NCBI GenBank assembly: GCA_903824495.1
Contig: CAIJXB010000051.1
Span: forward strand, 79,387 to 143,386
Direction: 5' to 3'
Length of the DNA: 64,000 nt
Source of the DNA: an uncultured Chlamydiae bacterium
Lineage (GTDB): Bacteria > Chlamydiota > Chlamydiia > Chlamydiales > Rhabdochlamydiaceae
Shown: piece after piece, positions 33,301 to 40,961 of the stretch
Layout: each line of letters starts with the position of its first letter
How positions within the stretch are numbered: the stretch's first letter is position 1
Notes under the pieces: model-generated
Databases searched by the model: none
What the model was told of the DNA's origin: nothing
The model's input: only the letters and a program-made list of their open reading frames with translations
Made by a program: the position numbers and the translations under genes

Positions 33301-35482
33301 TGCCTTAGGTCAAAACGTACTACAAAAGGTCTCTATCGATCCTTTTGATGTTATGACCGTTGAAACTAAGGATGCTCTACATCGCACTGTTAAGTCCGAA
33401 GTTTTAAACTCTCAAGGGCTAACAATCTCTTGCCAGGAGATGATCCATGATCCTCAAGGTAATCTTCTCTACCAAAAAGACCACGTCTATGAAAAGGACC
33501 TCCTTCGCACTACACAAATAGTCAAGTATACTTATACATCAGATCATTACATAGAAACGATGACAAGGGGATCTGGAACAGAAGATGCAAGAACGACATC
33601 TTATACCTACCTACCATCTGGTAAAAGAGCCACAAAAACTCTTCCAGATGGCATTACTCTTGCCTACAGCTATCATCCACTCGGCTTCATGAGCCGGTTA
33701 GATTCTTCTGATGGCAAGATCCACCATTCCTTTGAGTATGACAAAGAGGGTCATCTAAAATCTGCCCTTGATGAAAATCAAAACATCTCCATCAAAAGAG
33801 ACGTAGATCCTTTTGGCAATGTAAAAAAAGAAACATTCCCATCGGGCCTAGAAGTCAAAAAGGAGTACGACCTATTAGGTCGCCCGACTTACTTGAAAAT
33901 GGGTAATCAAGGAACAGTCCTTTACGCCTACGATCCCTTATTTTTAAAAAGTGTGACTAGAATTTCACCTCAAGGCAAGGCTCTTTATAGCCATACCTAT
34001 GATAGTTATGATGAAGATGGGAATCTTGTTTCTGAGAGCCTAATTGGAAACTTAAGCCACGTCTCCCACATAACAGATGTAAGAGGGCAAAAAACCTCTA
34101 TTTCGAGTTCCTATTTTTCTCAAGACTGCAGCTACGATGCCCTTGGCAATCTGGTTACCGCCTCTGTTGATCAAGCAAGACTTAGCTATGGTTATGACGA
34201 CCTATCACAGCTCTCTTCAGAAAACAACCTTACTTACGAGCACGACTCTCTTTACAATAGAGTCCAAAAAAATGGCAAAGAGCATCAAGTCAACGATCTC
34301 AATGAGCTGCTCTCTTTAGAGGGAACATCCTACTCTTACGATCTCAATGGGAATCAGACCCTCAGTAAAGCAGCTTCAGAAGAGTCTGTTTTCACTTATG
34401 ATCCATTAGGTCAACTTCTAGAGGTCTCTTCTGCAAAGAAAAAGGTTCAATTCTCTTATGATCCATTAGGCCGAAGAATGAGTAAAGCTGTATACACAGT
34501 AACTCCTGATGGTCATCAAGAGTTTTTCCGTGAATACTACCTCTATGATGGACAAAATGAGATCGGCGCTTTTACAACTTCCAATGAGTCTAAGAACTTG
34601 AGAGTTTTAGGCAGAGCTGCACAAACAGTAGCCGTTGAAGTTAAAGATCATATTTTTGCTCCCTTAATTGATGTTCAGGGGAACATTCGCCGTCTAGTTG
34701 ATCTTGAGACAAGATCCACTGCCGCAAGTTATGATTTCACAGCCTTTGGTGAAGAGTTACACGACTCTATAAAAGACCGCCCCTTAAGTCCCTGGCGTTT
34801 TGCTTCAAAACGGCAAGATAGAGAGCTCGGCCTTATCTACTTTGGTAAACGCTACTACGATCCTCGCTTAGGCCGCTGGCTCTCAACAGACCCAGCAGGA
34901 TTTGTAGATAGTTTTAACCTTTATCAGTATGTTTTGAATAATCCATTCAAATACCAAGATCCTAACGGAGAAAATCTGGCAGGATTCCTTCTAGGAATTG
35001 GCCAGATATTGCTAGGCGGAGCCATAATGGCCTCAGGTACTGTCTTAGAGGTCGCTACTGCTGGAGCTTATACGATTCCTTTTGCAGTCCAATGTAAAAT
35101 TGGATTTGCCTTGATGGCTTCTGGATGCGCTCAAGCAACCTGGCATGCTCAAGATATTAAGGTCCCCAATACTTCATGGAAAAATACTAACCCATTTAAT
35201 GGCCCAGTTGATGAAGAAGTCTTTGTAGGAGATTCCTCTGGTAATATTATCCCCGTGCCAGAAGGATATCAATTAGGTGGATCTAAAGATGGCAAATGTA
35301 TCCAACAAAAAGACAGAGACGGGAAAGCTACAGGTATTAGGAAAGATGGTAAAGGTCATCCTCCTAGTCTAGCTCATCAAGATCCACGTTCTCAAAACCC
35401 ACATGCTCATGTACCTGGGATAACAAATGCTGATGGGACGCCTTGGCTGCCAATATTATTCAAAAATCAAAGGAATGTATGA
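30368..35482 (+). CDS. RHS/YD-repeat polymorphic toxin
   Basis: The 1704-residue protein starts with a signal peptide (MRRYLITISCCFFMALGFGA). An N-terminal region (PDYLIGGFISPLSGQPALRQ) precedes dozens of YD repeats of the type YDxxGNL and YDPLGR from about residue 470 to 1470. The RHS-associated core ends with KRYYDPRLGRWLSTDP, NLYQYVLNNP and DPNGEN at about residue 1536. The remaining 168 residues differ: a hydrophobic part (about 1538-1595), then a polar Gly/His-rich tail (GIRKDGKGHPPSLAHQ, NPHAHVPG) that looks like a small toxin domain with clustered His. The family builds a shell enclosing the toxin and is used in contact-dependent killing or host interaction. The next gene overlaps by 4 bases and is probably the immunity protein. 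No secretion partner is in the window. Confidence 0.88.
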   Translation: MRRYLITISCCFFMALGFGAEELQESLVPSTPEQVSTLTSEPDYLIGGFISPLSGQPALRQTDMVVKGAQNIVLSRTYLPPHIPSVFQKNKNQKAEYDKECLYNYLQNNYKGWQFFPHVRLELIPKSMEVRLSDPSGTTLDFRLSGPNYSQTSLASPSYAISNVAGDVPSGKYDPRNTRISYEDGGDKIVVSLADGGVRIYRKRGRATTSSYAYYLEKEVLPSGKLLKYKYPNRGPFQYVESLDPKERYVYASLTMEGKPSNNVGCHFTSSSGLKADYTYQTKTLQWKIEEKGRKNTKREASLPCPPVLTSVSSPLYRSESLEYSNQFLLKSYSCKEDVFNIVSAGFGDGAKYYKAHKLLLPVGQNDSFEPVYEMSYQPPVAGEKEGTTTVKNSDGTSIVYQFSKNLLTKLIQYFDQTGKLQKEKLYDWNDNNWLKSLSMKDGQNNLFYKKTYEYDSFGNPTIETFTGDLTGEGTQETLTTKRTFSDDGRNLLLKEETEDGKTTSFSYLPKTNLITSKLITDGEDILVREFSIYDDCNNLIKFISDNGETEDRDNLSGVTQRLITTYLLRQSAPFLHMLEWIVETYLENGTEKPLKKRHLNYDDYGNVSEEAVYNAEGVLAYTIYKTYNERGDILSETNSLGQEATYTYDARGRLKTATNFSGRVEKTFDHDTKGRLVKLTETGDDGTTHVTSAAYDFQDRKIQKTDPFSNTTRYTYDPLVNEIIKTDYPSIASFKGQEIPVTTSSTYDPFGREISQTDAGGNVTTYRYNVYGSKSAIFHPSGSVETFRYAKNGTLISHTDPDGLKTEYKRDVFGRARSKTYASKEGKILAEETFIHDGFKLLMSMDKEGDLKFYSYDGAGRKIREDFCDQVTDFNYDSLGNLTSVHKRNGSNTLVVHYDRDLEGRVLEERKTDASDQLLYKISYSYDADGNQETITRTINGKKAVDTFVYDSFSRRVQYTDAMGYASKTTYNEQFVNALGQNVLQKVSIDPFDVMTVETKDALHRTVKSEVLNSQGLTISCQEMIHDPQGNLLYQKDHVYEKDLLRTTQIVKYTYTSDHYIETMTRGSGTEDARTTSYTYLPSGKRATKTLPDGITLAYSYHPLGFMSRLDSSDGKIHHSFEYDKEGHLKSALDENQNISIKRDVDPFGNVKKETFPSGLEVKKEYDLLGRPTYLKMGNQGTVLYAYDPLFLKSVTRISPQGKALYSHTYDSYDEDGNLVSESLIGNLSHVSHITDVRGQKTSISSSYFSQDCSYDALGNLVTASVDQARLSYGYDDLSQLSSENNLTYEHDSLYNRVQKNGKEHQVNDLNELLSLEGTSYSYDLNGNQTLSKAASEESVFTYDPLGQLLEVSSAKKKVQFSYDPLGRRMSKAVYTVTPDGHQEFFREYYLYDGQNEIGAFTTSNESKNLRVLGRAAQTVAVEVKDHIFAPLIDVQGNIRRLVDLETRSTAASYDFTAFGEELHDSIKDRPLSPWRFASKRQDRELGLIYFGKRYYDPRLGRWLSTDPAGFVDSFNLYQYVLNNPFKYQDPNGENLAGFLLGIGQILLGGAIMASGTVLEVATAGAYTIPFAVQCKIGFALMASGCAQATWHAQDIKVPNTSWKNTNPFNGPVDEEVFVGDSSGNIIPVPEGYQLGGSKDGKCIQQKDRDGKATGIRKDGKGHPPSLAHQDPRSQNPHAHVPGITNADGTPWLPILFKNQRNV

Positions 35483-35721
35483 CAAGTAAAGAAACAAATA
35501 TATTTACATGGAACGATCTGGTAGCGATTAAGTTAGATGCTCCTTCTTCTTATTTTCCAGGCAAGATAGCTGTGGTGTGTGGAATGGAACAGGTTAAATC
35601 TGAAAAGTTATCAAGTGAGTTTAACATTAAGATGGGGGAGTGGCTGTATACGGTAGAATTTGGTGATGGTAGTTCTATTGAGATTCCTGAATTTTTTCTA
35701 GAAAGGCATCAAGAGATATGA
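35479..35721 (+). CDS. Small immunity-like protein paired with the RHS toxin
   Basis: The 80-residue protein starts at an ATGA that overlaps the RHS stop, so translation is coupled. An in-frame ATG farther upstream (35443) would extend the gene into the toxin and is rejected. The sequence reads as a small beta barrel: FTWNDLVAIKLDAP, FPGKIAVVCGMEQV and WLYTVEFGDGSSIEIPEFFL. The last stretch recalls SH3-like immunity proteins of the Imm31 kind; this is pattern recall, not a search result. No signal or membrane segment is seen, consistent with a cytoplasmic immunity protein that blocks the toxin. Confidence 0.65.
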   Translation: MTSKETNIFTWNDLVAIKLDAPSSYFPGKIAVVCGMEQVKSEKLSSEFNIKMGEWLYTVEFGDGSSIEIPEFFLERHQEI

Positions 35722-35831
35722 AATTTATTAGGTGATAATAGAAAGGATCAAACTGATCATTTCAAAACACACTTGACTGAAGGCCGTAAACATTCTATTC
35801 TGCTTCTTTTAAAATACATAAGGATGGAAAT
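35722..35831 (+). other. Spacer with possible coding relic
   Basis: No intact gene lies here. The frame leading into the next gene reads FYSASFKIHKDGN back to a stop at about 35787 and could be the end of a lost toxin or immunity cassette. The evidence is weak. AAGGA at 35819 serves as ribosome-binding site for the GTG start at 35832. Confidence 0.3.
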
Positions 35832-37007
35832 GTGAATTGGTTAGATAAACTAAAGGATGTTGTTACAGAAGATGTTTTGTATAGTCTCTTAAAGGGAGCA
35901 GAAGAAGGTAGTACTATAGATTTTAATGAATATATTCCAAAGTCTGAGAATTCTAATAAAGAAGATTGGTTCGGTATCTGTAAATTAGCAGGTGCATTTG
36001 TTAATGCCCAAGGGGGGGTCATTTTATTGGGAATCAAAGAAGTAAAGGGGACTTTTTCCGAGGTAGTAGGAATTAGTATTGAAAATTGGGAGCGTTTTCA
36101 AAAACATATAATTGATAAACTAAGATCGCTTTATGACCCTGTAATTGAAAGTGTTTTTTTACGACGTATGCAGTTAGCCTCGGGGAAATATGTTGTTATG
36201 ATTGTTTGTCCCGTATCCGATAACCTTCATCAATTAAAGACCAACGGACAGTCTTCCATGTTTCCAAAACGAGTTGGGACAGATGTAGTTCCAATGACTA
36301 CGGCAGAAGTAGTTGGAATATGTTTAAAGAGAAATAAGCAATCCGAAATTCGTGTAGAGCAACGAAAGGAACGCATAGATGCCCTGATTGCCGACTCTGG
36401 AGATTTTAACATTAAGCCTCCAGGATGGATCCTATATGTTGTTCCCGACCAGTCGAATATCTGTTTAAAAACAAGCGATTGGAGTTTTCAGCAGATTTTT
36501 CGGGCTCTACTGAATTCTTTAGTAGGTAGAGATGGTGGGATCGTAAATTCACAGTATCGATTATGTTCCGAAGGTTTAATTTTTTTTACTGATAAAACAA
36601 AACATTTACTAATTAAGAGAGATGGGGGCTTAGAGCTAGTTTGTTCTGATATCGAAGGTCAACAAGATTCAGTAATATGTTTTGGAGAATGGACGAGACA
36701 TTCTTTTGTCTTGCTAAGTCATTTGTTAGTGCAGTTATCTACGGATTCTATGTGCTATTCTTGGCATCTTGCGGCAACATTTGTAGGCGTTAAAGGAAAG
36801 AGGATAAGCCGAGGTATTGGCATATTTCCTTATATTGCACCTAGTGCTCTCCCTAGAGATAGATATGATCTTGATTTTATAAAGTTAGAAATCTCGCAAG
36901 ATCAAAAAGATTTGGTTCTTCAAATGGAAAAAAAATATTATCCTATGCTTGAACAAGTTTGGAATGATGCAAATGCATCAATGCCAAGTCCCTTAGTTGA
37001 GAACTAA
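35832..37007 (+). CDS. AlbA_2/Schlafen-domain protein
   Basis: The 391-residue protein carries an AlbA_2 (Schlafen-type, formerly divergent AAA) domain over about residues 20-165. EEGSTIDFNEY is the early acidic strand, ICKLAGAFVNAQGGVILLGI (about 50-69) is the hallmark AxxNxxGG motif, and PKRVGTDVVPMTTAEV closes it. In bacteria such domains bind DNA or nucleotides in regulators and in some defence or toxin modules; in Schlafens they relate to RNA cleavage. The C-terminal 200 residues are not recognised. GTG start 35832 has AAGGA 8 bases before it; no ATG is available in frame nearby. It follows the toxin/immunity pair and may belong to that accessory island. Confidence 0.7.
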   Translation: MNWLDKLKDVVTEDVLYSLLKGAEEGSTIDFNEYIPKSENSNKEDWFGICKLAGAFVNAQGGVILLGIKEVKGTFSEVVGISIENWERFQKHIIDKLRSLYDPVIESVFLRRMQLASGKYVVMIVCPVSDNLHQLKTNGQSSMFPKRVGTDVVPMTTAEVVGICLKRNKQSEIRVEQRKERIDALIADSGDFNIKPPGWILYVVPDQSNICLKTSDWSFQQIFRALLNSLVGRDGGIVNSQYRLCSEGLIFFTDKTKHLLIKRDGGLELVCSDIEGQQDSVICFGEWTRHSFVLLSHLLVQLSTDSMCYSWHLAATFVGVKGKRISRGIGIFPYIAPSALPRDRYDLDFIKLEISQDQKDLVLQMEKKYYPMLEQVWNDANASMPSPLVEN

Positions 37008-37075
37008 TATACCCCCCCTCCAAATGAATCCAAGTAGGAGTTGCTGCCAGGAAGGTAGAGAAAGAAAAACAGGAA

Positions 37076-37104
37076 CCTCTAATTTAGGTTGGACCTAAAA
37101 GAGG
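37076..37104. other. Strong interrupted hairpin in the gap before dnaK's 3' end
   Basis: CCTCT-AATT-TAGGT-TGG-ACCTA-AA-AGAGG folds as two stacked 5-bp stems with an internal loop. There is no T-run on either strand, so it is not a simple terminator. It lies between the AlbA_2 gene and the bidirectional terminator at 37146. Confidence 0.4.
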
Positions 37105-37145
37105 GACAAGGTCATTACCGACATTCTTATCTGTCTGGAAAAGAA

Positions 37146-37174
37146 AAAGGAGGCCTTTACTCAAGGCCTCCTTT
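37146..37174 (-). terminator. Rho-independent terminator of dnaK
   Basis: AAAGGAGGCCTT and AAGGCCTCCTTT form a perfect 12-bp stem around a 5-base loop. On the minus strand it is followed by TTTTTCTT. It lies 30 bases beyond the dnaK stop and may also stop rightward transcription from the AlbA_2 gene. Confidence 0.92.
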
Positions 37175-37203
37175 GCTTTGGATCTTCTTACTTTAAGATA
37201 AGA

Positions 37204-39096
37204 TTACTTGCCGTCTTTGTCCAAGATTTCTACATCGGCTTCTTCGATGTCAGGTTTGTCTTGGGAGGCACCTTGTGGCTGCTCAGGAGCCGGTCCTGCA
37301 TTTTGCATGGACTCTCCAATTTTTTGCATGTGCTCATTGAGCTCGTCTTTAGCTGATCTGATCTGAGAGATGTCTCCAGATTCGAGAGCTTTTTTGACGG
37401 CATCAATTTTAGCTTGAACGTCGCTGACGATGTTAGCTGGGAGACGGTCTTTGTACTCCTTAAGGGACTTTTCAGCGCGGAAGGCTAAAGAGTCTGCTTC
37501 GTTGCGAACTTCAATCTCTTCTTGCTTTTTCTTATCTTCTTCAGCGTGCTCTTCAGCGTCTTTGAGCATGCGCTTGACTTCGTCATCAGAAAGACCTGAT
37601 TTTGCTTCAATTCGGATCTTTTGCTCTTTGCCTGTTTTGGTGTCTTTAGCAGAAACGTGGAGGATCCCGTCTGCATCGATGTCAAAACAAACTTCGATCT
37701 GTGGCATACCACGAGGAGCTGGTGGGATGTCAGAGAGATCAAATCTTCCGATCTCTTTGTTGTCCCGCGCCATTTTACGCTCTCCTTGAAGAACGACGAT
37801 GGTCACAGCTGGTTGGTTGTCTGCAGCTGTTGAAAAGACTTGTTTTTTCTGAGTTGGGATCGTTGTGTTTCTTTCAACGATTGGAGTTAATACTCCACCC
37901 ATTGTCTCAATCCCGAGTGTCAAAGGAATGACGTCGAGAAGAAGAACGTCTTTTACATCACCTGTTAAGACAGCTCCTTGGATCGCAGCACCGATGGCTA
38001 CAACTTCATCAGGGTTTACGCCTTTATGAGGCTCTTTACCGAAGATGTCTTTTACTTTCTTTTCAACTGCTGGCATACGGGTCATACCACCAACCAAGAT
38101 CACTTCGTCGATCTTGTCTTTAGAAAGACCTGAGTCTTTTAGAGCTTTTAAGCAAGGCTCTGCAGTTCTTTCAATGAGGTCATGAGCAAGGGATTCAAAC
38201 TTAGCACGTGTTAATGTGAGAGCTAAGTGTTTAGGGCCCGAGGCGTCCATTGTGATGAACGGCTGGTTGATCTCAGTTGTTTGAGTTCCGGAGAGCTCGA
38301 TCTTAGCTTTTTCAGCGGCATCTCTAAGTCTTTGAAGAGCCATCTTGTCTTTGCTTAAATCAATCCCGTTGTCTTTTTTGAACTCATCGAGCATCCAGTG
38401 CAAGATCACGTTATCAAAGTCATCACCACCGAGGTGTGTGTCACCGTTTGTGGAAAGTACTTCAAATACGCCATCACCGATTTCGAGGATGGAGATATCA
38501 AAGGTTCCGCCCCCTAAGTCGAACACAGCAATCTTCTTGTCTTGTTGCTTATCAAGGCCGTAGGCAAGAGCTGCAGCTGTAGGCTCTGGAATGATCCTTT
38601 TAACTTCAAGACCTGCAATTTTACCTGCGTCTTTTGTGGATTGTCTTTGAGAGTCATTGAAATACGCAGGAACTGTGATAACAGCTTCTGTGATTTTCTC
38701 GCCAAGATACGCTTCTGCTGTTTCTTTCATCTTTAAAAGAACTTGAGCTCCCACTTCTTCTGGAGTGAGCATCTTGCCATCCACTTCAAAAACGGCGTCG
38801 CCGTTATTACCGCCGACAACTTTGTAAGGCACAGTTTGGATTTCAGATTGAACTTCAGAGAACTTGCGTCCAATGAATCTCTTTGCAGAAGAGATCGTTT
38901 TTTCTGGGTTTGTTACAGATTGTCTTTTTGCTGGGACTCCTACAAGTCTTTCGCTTCCTTTGTATGACACGACAGAAGGGGTAGTACGAGCGCCTTCAGC
39001 GTTCGCAATCACAACAGGAACTCCTCCCTCCATGATCGATACACAGGAGTTGGTGGTTCCAAGGTCTATTCCGATGATTCTGCTTTTTTTAGCCAT
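37204..39096 (-). CDS. dnaK: Molecular chaperone DnaK (Hsp70)
   Basis: The 630-residue protein is a full-length Hsp70. [18 protein letters not shown] near residue 8 is the first phosphate loop, [20 protein letters not shown] is family signature 2, [14 protein letters not shown] is the second phosphate loop and [17 protein letters not shown] is signature 3. The substrate-binding half follows ([18 protein letters not shown]) and a charged C-terminal tail ends it. It binds unfolded peptides in an ATP cycle driven by DnaJ and GrpE. AAGGA lies 7 bases before ATG. The gene is 30 bases behind grpE in the leftward hrcA-grpE-dnaK operon, repressed by HrcA at the CIRCE site. Confidence 0.99.
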   Translation of the reverse strand: MAKKSRIIGIDLGTTNSCVSIMEGGVPVVIANAEGARTTPSVVSYKGSERLVGVPAKRQSVTNPEKTISSAKRFIGRKFSEVQSEIQTVPYKVVGGNNGDAVFEVDGKMLTPEEVGAQVLLKMKETAEAYLGEKITEAVITVPAYFNDSQRQSTKDAGKIAGLEVKRIIPEPTAAALAYGLDKQQDKKIAVFDLGGGTFDISILEIGDGVFEVLSTNGDTHLGGDDFDNVILHWMLDEFKKDNGIDLSKDKMALQRLRDAAEKAKIELSGTQTTEINQPFITMDASGPKHLALTLTRAKFESLAHDLIERTAEPCLKALKDSGLSKDKIDEVILVGGMTRMPAVEKKVKDIFGKEPHKGVNPDEVVAIGAAIQGAVLTGDVKDVLLLDVIPLTLGIETMGGVLTPIVERNTTIPTQKKQVFSTAADNQPAVTIVVLQGERKMARDNKEIGRFDLSDIPPAPRGMPQIEVCFDIDADGILHVSAKDTKTGKEQKIRIEAKSGLSDDEVKRMLKDAEEHAEEDKKKQEEIEVRNEADSLAFRAEKSLKEYKDRLPANIVSDVQAKIDAVKKALESGDISQIRSAKDELNEHMQKIGESMQNAGPAPEQPQGASQDKPDIEEADVEILDKDGK

Positions 39097-39126
39097 ATGT
39101 ATTTCCTTCTTTTAATGGTGTTTAAT

Positions 39127-39669
39127 TTAATTAGTTTCGTTTTCTTCTTTGATAATTTTTTTCTTGGCCACTTTCACTCTTGCAGGGCGTACGGTCCTTG
39201 TGTGGCTCTTGTATCCTTTGACAAACTCGACTAAAACGGTTCCGTCTTTGCAATCCTCTAGCTCTTCCACTTCAACAGCTTCGTGAAGATGTGGGTCGAA
39301 CTTCTCACCAACGGATTTAAAGGCGGTGACGCCGTTTTGGGTAAGAACGTCTTTAAATTGGCTTAAAATCATCTCAAAGCCACGTGCCCAGTTCTGTGTC
39401 TCTGCTGACATGCCACCGGTGTGCTTTAAGGCGTTTTCCAAGTTGTCCATCGGTGTCAAAAACTCTTCAATGACGTTCTCTACAGAAAAACGGAGCATTT
39501 CTTGTTTTTCTTTTTGAAGTCTTTTTCTTGTGTTTTCCGTTTCTGCTAGGAGTCTTAAGTATTTATCTTTGTACTCTTCAGCTTCGTTTCTCGGAGCTTC
39601 TTGCAGGACGCTATCTCCTTCCGGAGGTAGATCAGTTGTGCTTTCTGGTGGTAGTTCTTGGTCTGTCAT
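39127..39669 (-). CDS. grpE: Nucleotide-exchange factor GrpE
   Basis: The 180-residue protein has an acidic N-terminus (MTDQELPPESTTDLPPEG), a long coiled coil (KYLRLLAETENTRKRLQKE, the family hallmark) and a C-terminal beta part (GVTAFKSVGEKFDPHLHEAV). It releases ADP from DnaK. ATG 39669 is chosen: GGAG lies 10 bases upstream, and it follows the hrcA stop by 7 bases; the longer frame from 39735 would overlap hrcA by 59 bases and has no site. It is the middle gene of the heat-shock operon. Confidence 0.97.
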   Translation of the reverse strand: MTDQELPPESTTDLPPEGDSVLQEAPRNEAEEYKDKYLRLLAETENTRKRLQKEKQEMLRFSVENVIEEFLTPMDNLENALKHTGGMSAETQNWARGFEMILSQFKDVLTQNGVTAFKSVGEKFDPHLHEAVEVEELEDCKDGTVLVEFVKGYKSHTRTVRPARVKVAKKKIIKEENETN

Positions 39670-39676
39670 CGGCTGG

Positions 39677-40816
39677 TTACTCCTGCTGTGGGGTTTTGTT
39701 TTCGACAAGCAGTAGTGCTTGCCTTTTAAAATCAAGCTGCGCGCTATTGGGGGCGCGGTAGCTGATTTTGAATTTATAAAGACTCTGTGTAAGGCTATCG
39801 CTGATCATTTCCTGTGCAGTACTCAAAAGGGCAAAGATCTTCTTGTAAGAGATCCTATTAGGGCAAAGGATTCCAAGGCTTCCGACTATGTTTTGATGGA
39901 TCGAATAAGGGGTGGCAATCACTGTGCAAGACATGGCGTGGGAAGAGAAAGGGGCAAGGTCATCACCAATCCAGTAGGTGAGCTCTTTTTTGTGAAGGCA
40001 CTCTGTAAGGAGCGCTCTTAAAGCTTCTGTGTTTTCAAAAAGAGAAAGACCATTAGCAAGGCTTGAAGCATCATTAAAATCAGGGTAGTGCAGCATTTTA
40101 GAAAAACCTGTTTTAATCAGGTCGCTGCTTGAAAAGTTCGAGTAGTTAACGATGTGTCTTAGCATCGCTTCATTGTAGAAAGAAAGGGCTCTTTTTTCTT
40201 CTTCTTCACTTAAAGCGGGTTTGCTTAAGTTTGTGATCTTAAAATGGAAATACTGCTCGATCCTTTTGAGATCAAAGGAGCTTAGTTTTTTATCTGTGTA
40301 AAGGGTCTCTGTCAAAATGTTGCCAAAGTCAGTCACGAATACGCATAAAATGCGGTGGGTGTCGATGTTCACAAGCTTTACATCAAGGACAAAGTCTTGA
40401 TCAAACCTTGGAAGGGATAGAAAAACAGCGCCTTGAGAAAGATCTGAAAGAGTGTCAGCGCATTTTTGGAGGTAAGAATGGATCTCTCTTGTTTCTTGAA
40501 CAAGAGATTTAGCTAGCTGCTTTTTTTCTTCTTCATCCATAGAATAAGGGGGGGCTAAGGTGTCCGCATACATTCTGTAAGCGAGATTTGTGGGGATTCG
40601 TCCGCCGGATGAGTGCTGCTGCTTTAATAAACCTTGCTCTTCGAGCTTACTAAAGTAGTTGCGAAGGGTTGCGGGGCTAAGAGAGCTGAAGCCGTTTTCT
40701 TGGAGTGTATGAGATCCGACAGGCTTGCCGGTTTTTAGGTAGAGCTCTACAAGGCCGATCAAGATCAGCTTTTCTCTTTCGTCTTTGCTGGGTTTTTTTT
40801 GAGGTAGTGGTTTCAA
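39677..40816 (-). CDS. hrcA: Heat-inducible transcription repressor HrcA
   Basis: The 379-residue protein starts with the HrcA winged helix: REKLILIGLVELYLKTGKPVGS, then SPATLRNYFSKLEEQGLLKQQHSSGGRIPT (split here for length) covers the DNA-binding part and the Gly-Arg-Ile-Pro turn. The rest is the GAF-like and dimer domains. The only usable start is TTG at 40816: the frame upstream is closed at once by TAG inside the CIRCE element, and no ATG occurs in the first 80 codons before the conserved helix. The CIRCE operator thus ends one base before the start codon. HrcA represses this operon and, in relatives, groESL. It is about 35 residues longer than the usual length. Confidence 0.96.
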   Translation of the reverse strand: MKPLPQKKPSKDEREKLILIGLVELYLKTGKPVGSHTLQENGFSSLSPATLRNYFSKLEEQGLLKQQHSSGGRIPTNLAYRMYADTLAPPYSMDEEEKKQLAKSLVQETREIHSYLQKCADTLSDLSQGAVFLSLPRFDQDFVLDVKLVNIDTHRILCVFVTDFGNILTETLYTDKKLSSFDLKRIEQYFHFKITNLSKPALSEEEEKRALSFYNEAMLRHIVNYSNFSSSDLIKTGFSKMLHYPDFNDASSLANGLSLFENTEALRALLTECLHKKELTYWIGDDLAPFSSHAMSCTVIATPYSIHQNIVGSLGILCPNRISYKKIFALLSTAQEMISDSLTQSLYKFKISYRAPNSAQLDFKRQALLLVENKTPQQE

Positions 40817-40817
40817 T

Positions 40818-40844
40818 TTAGCACTCGGCGTTTTGGTTTGCTAA
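40818..40844 (-). promoter_or_regulatory. CIRCE operator
   Basis: TTAGCACTC, nine bases, GTTTGCTAA matches the consensus TTAGCACTC-N9-GAGTGCTAA with two mismatches in the right arm. It is the HrcA binding site. It lies one base upstream of the TTG start of hrcA, so it covers the ribosome-binding region as well. Confidence 0.93.
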
Positions 40845-40899
40845 TTTCTCTTGCTTAACTGTCTATCAGTATAACAAACAGTGACTTCAAAAGGCAAGA

Positions 40900-40928
40900 A
40901 AAATTAGCAGTCAAAAGGCTTGACTGCT
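40900..40928 (-). terminator. Rho-independent terminator of the glutamate dehydrogenase gene
   Basis: AGCAGTCAA and TTGACTGCT form a perfect 9-bp stem with a 5-base loop; on the minus strand the T-run AATTTTTC follows. It is 34 bases beyond the stop at 40962 and separates that gene from the hrcA promoter region. Confidence 0.88.
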
Positions 40929-40961
40929 TGAAAATATCTTAAGTTGCTTATGATAAATATA

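Noticed and set aside
34394..34475. Repeated TTATGATCCATTAGG in the RHS gene
   Set aside because: Explained by YD repeats (YDPLG) using the same codons.
39719..40021. 100-codon plus-strand frame opposite hrcA
   Set aside because: Shadow of hrcA; no ribosome-binding site and no recognisable protein.
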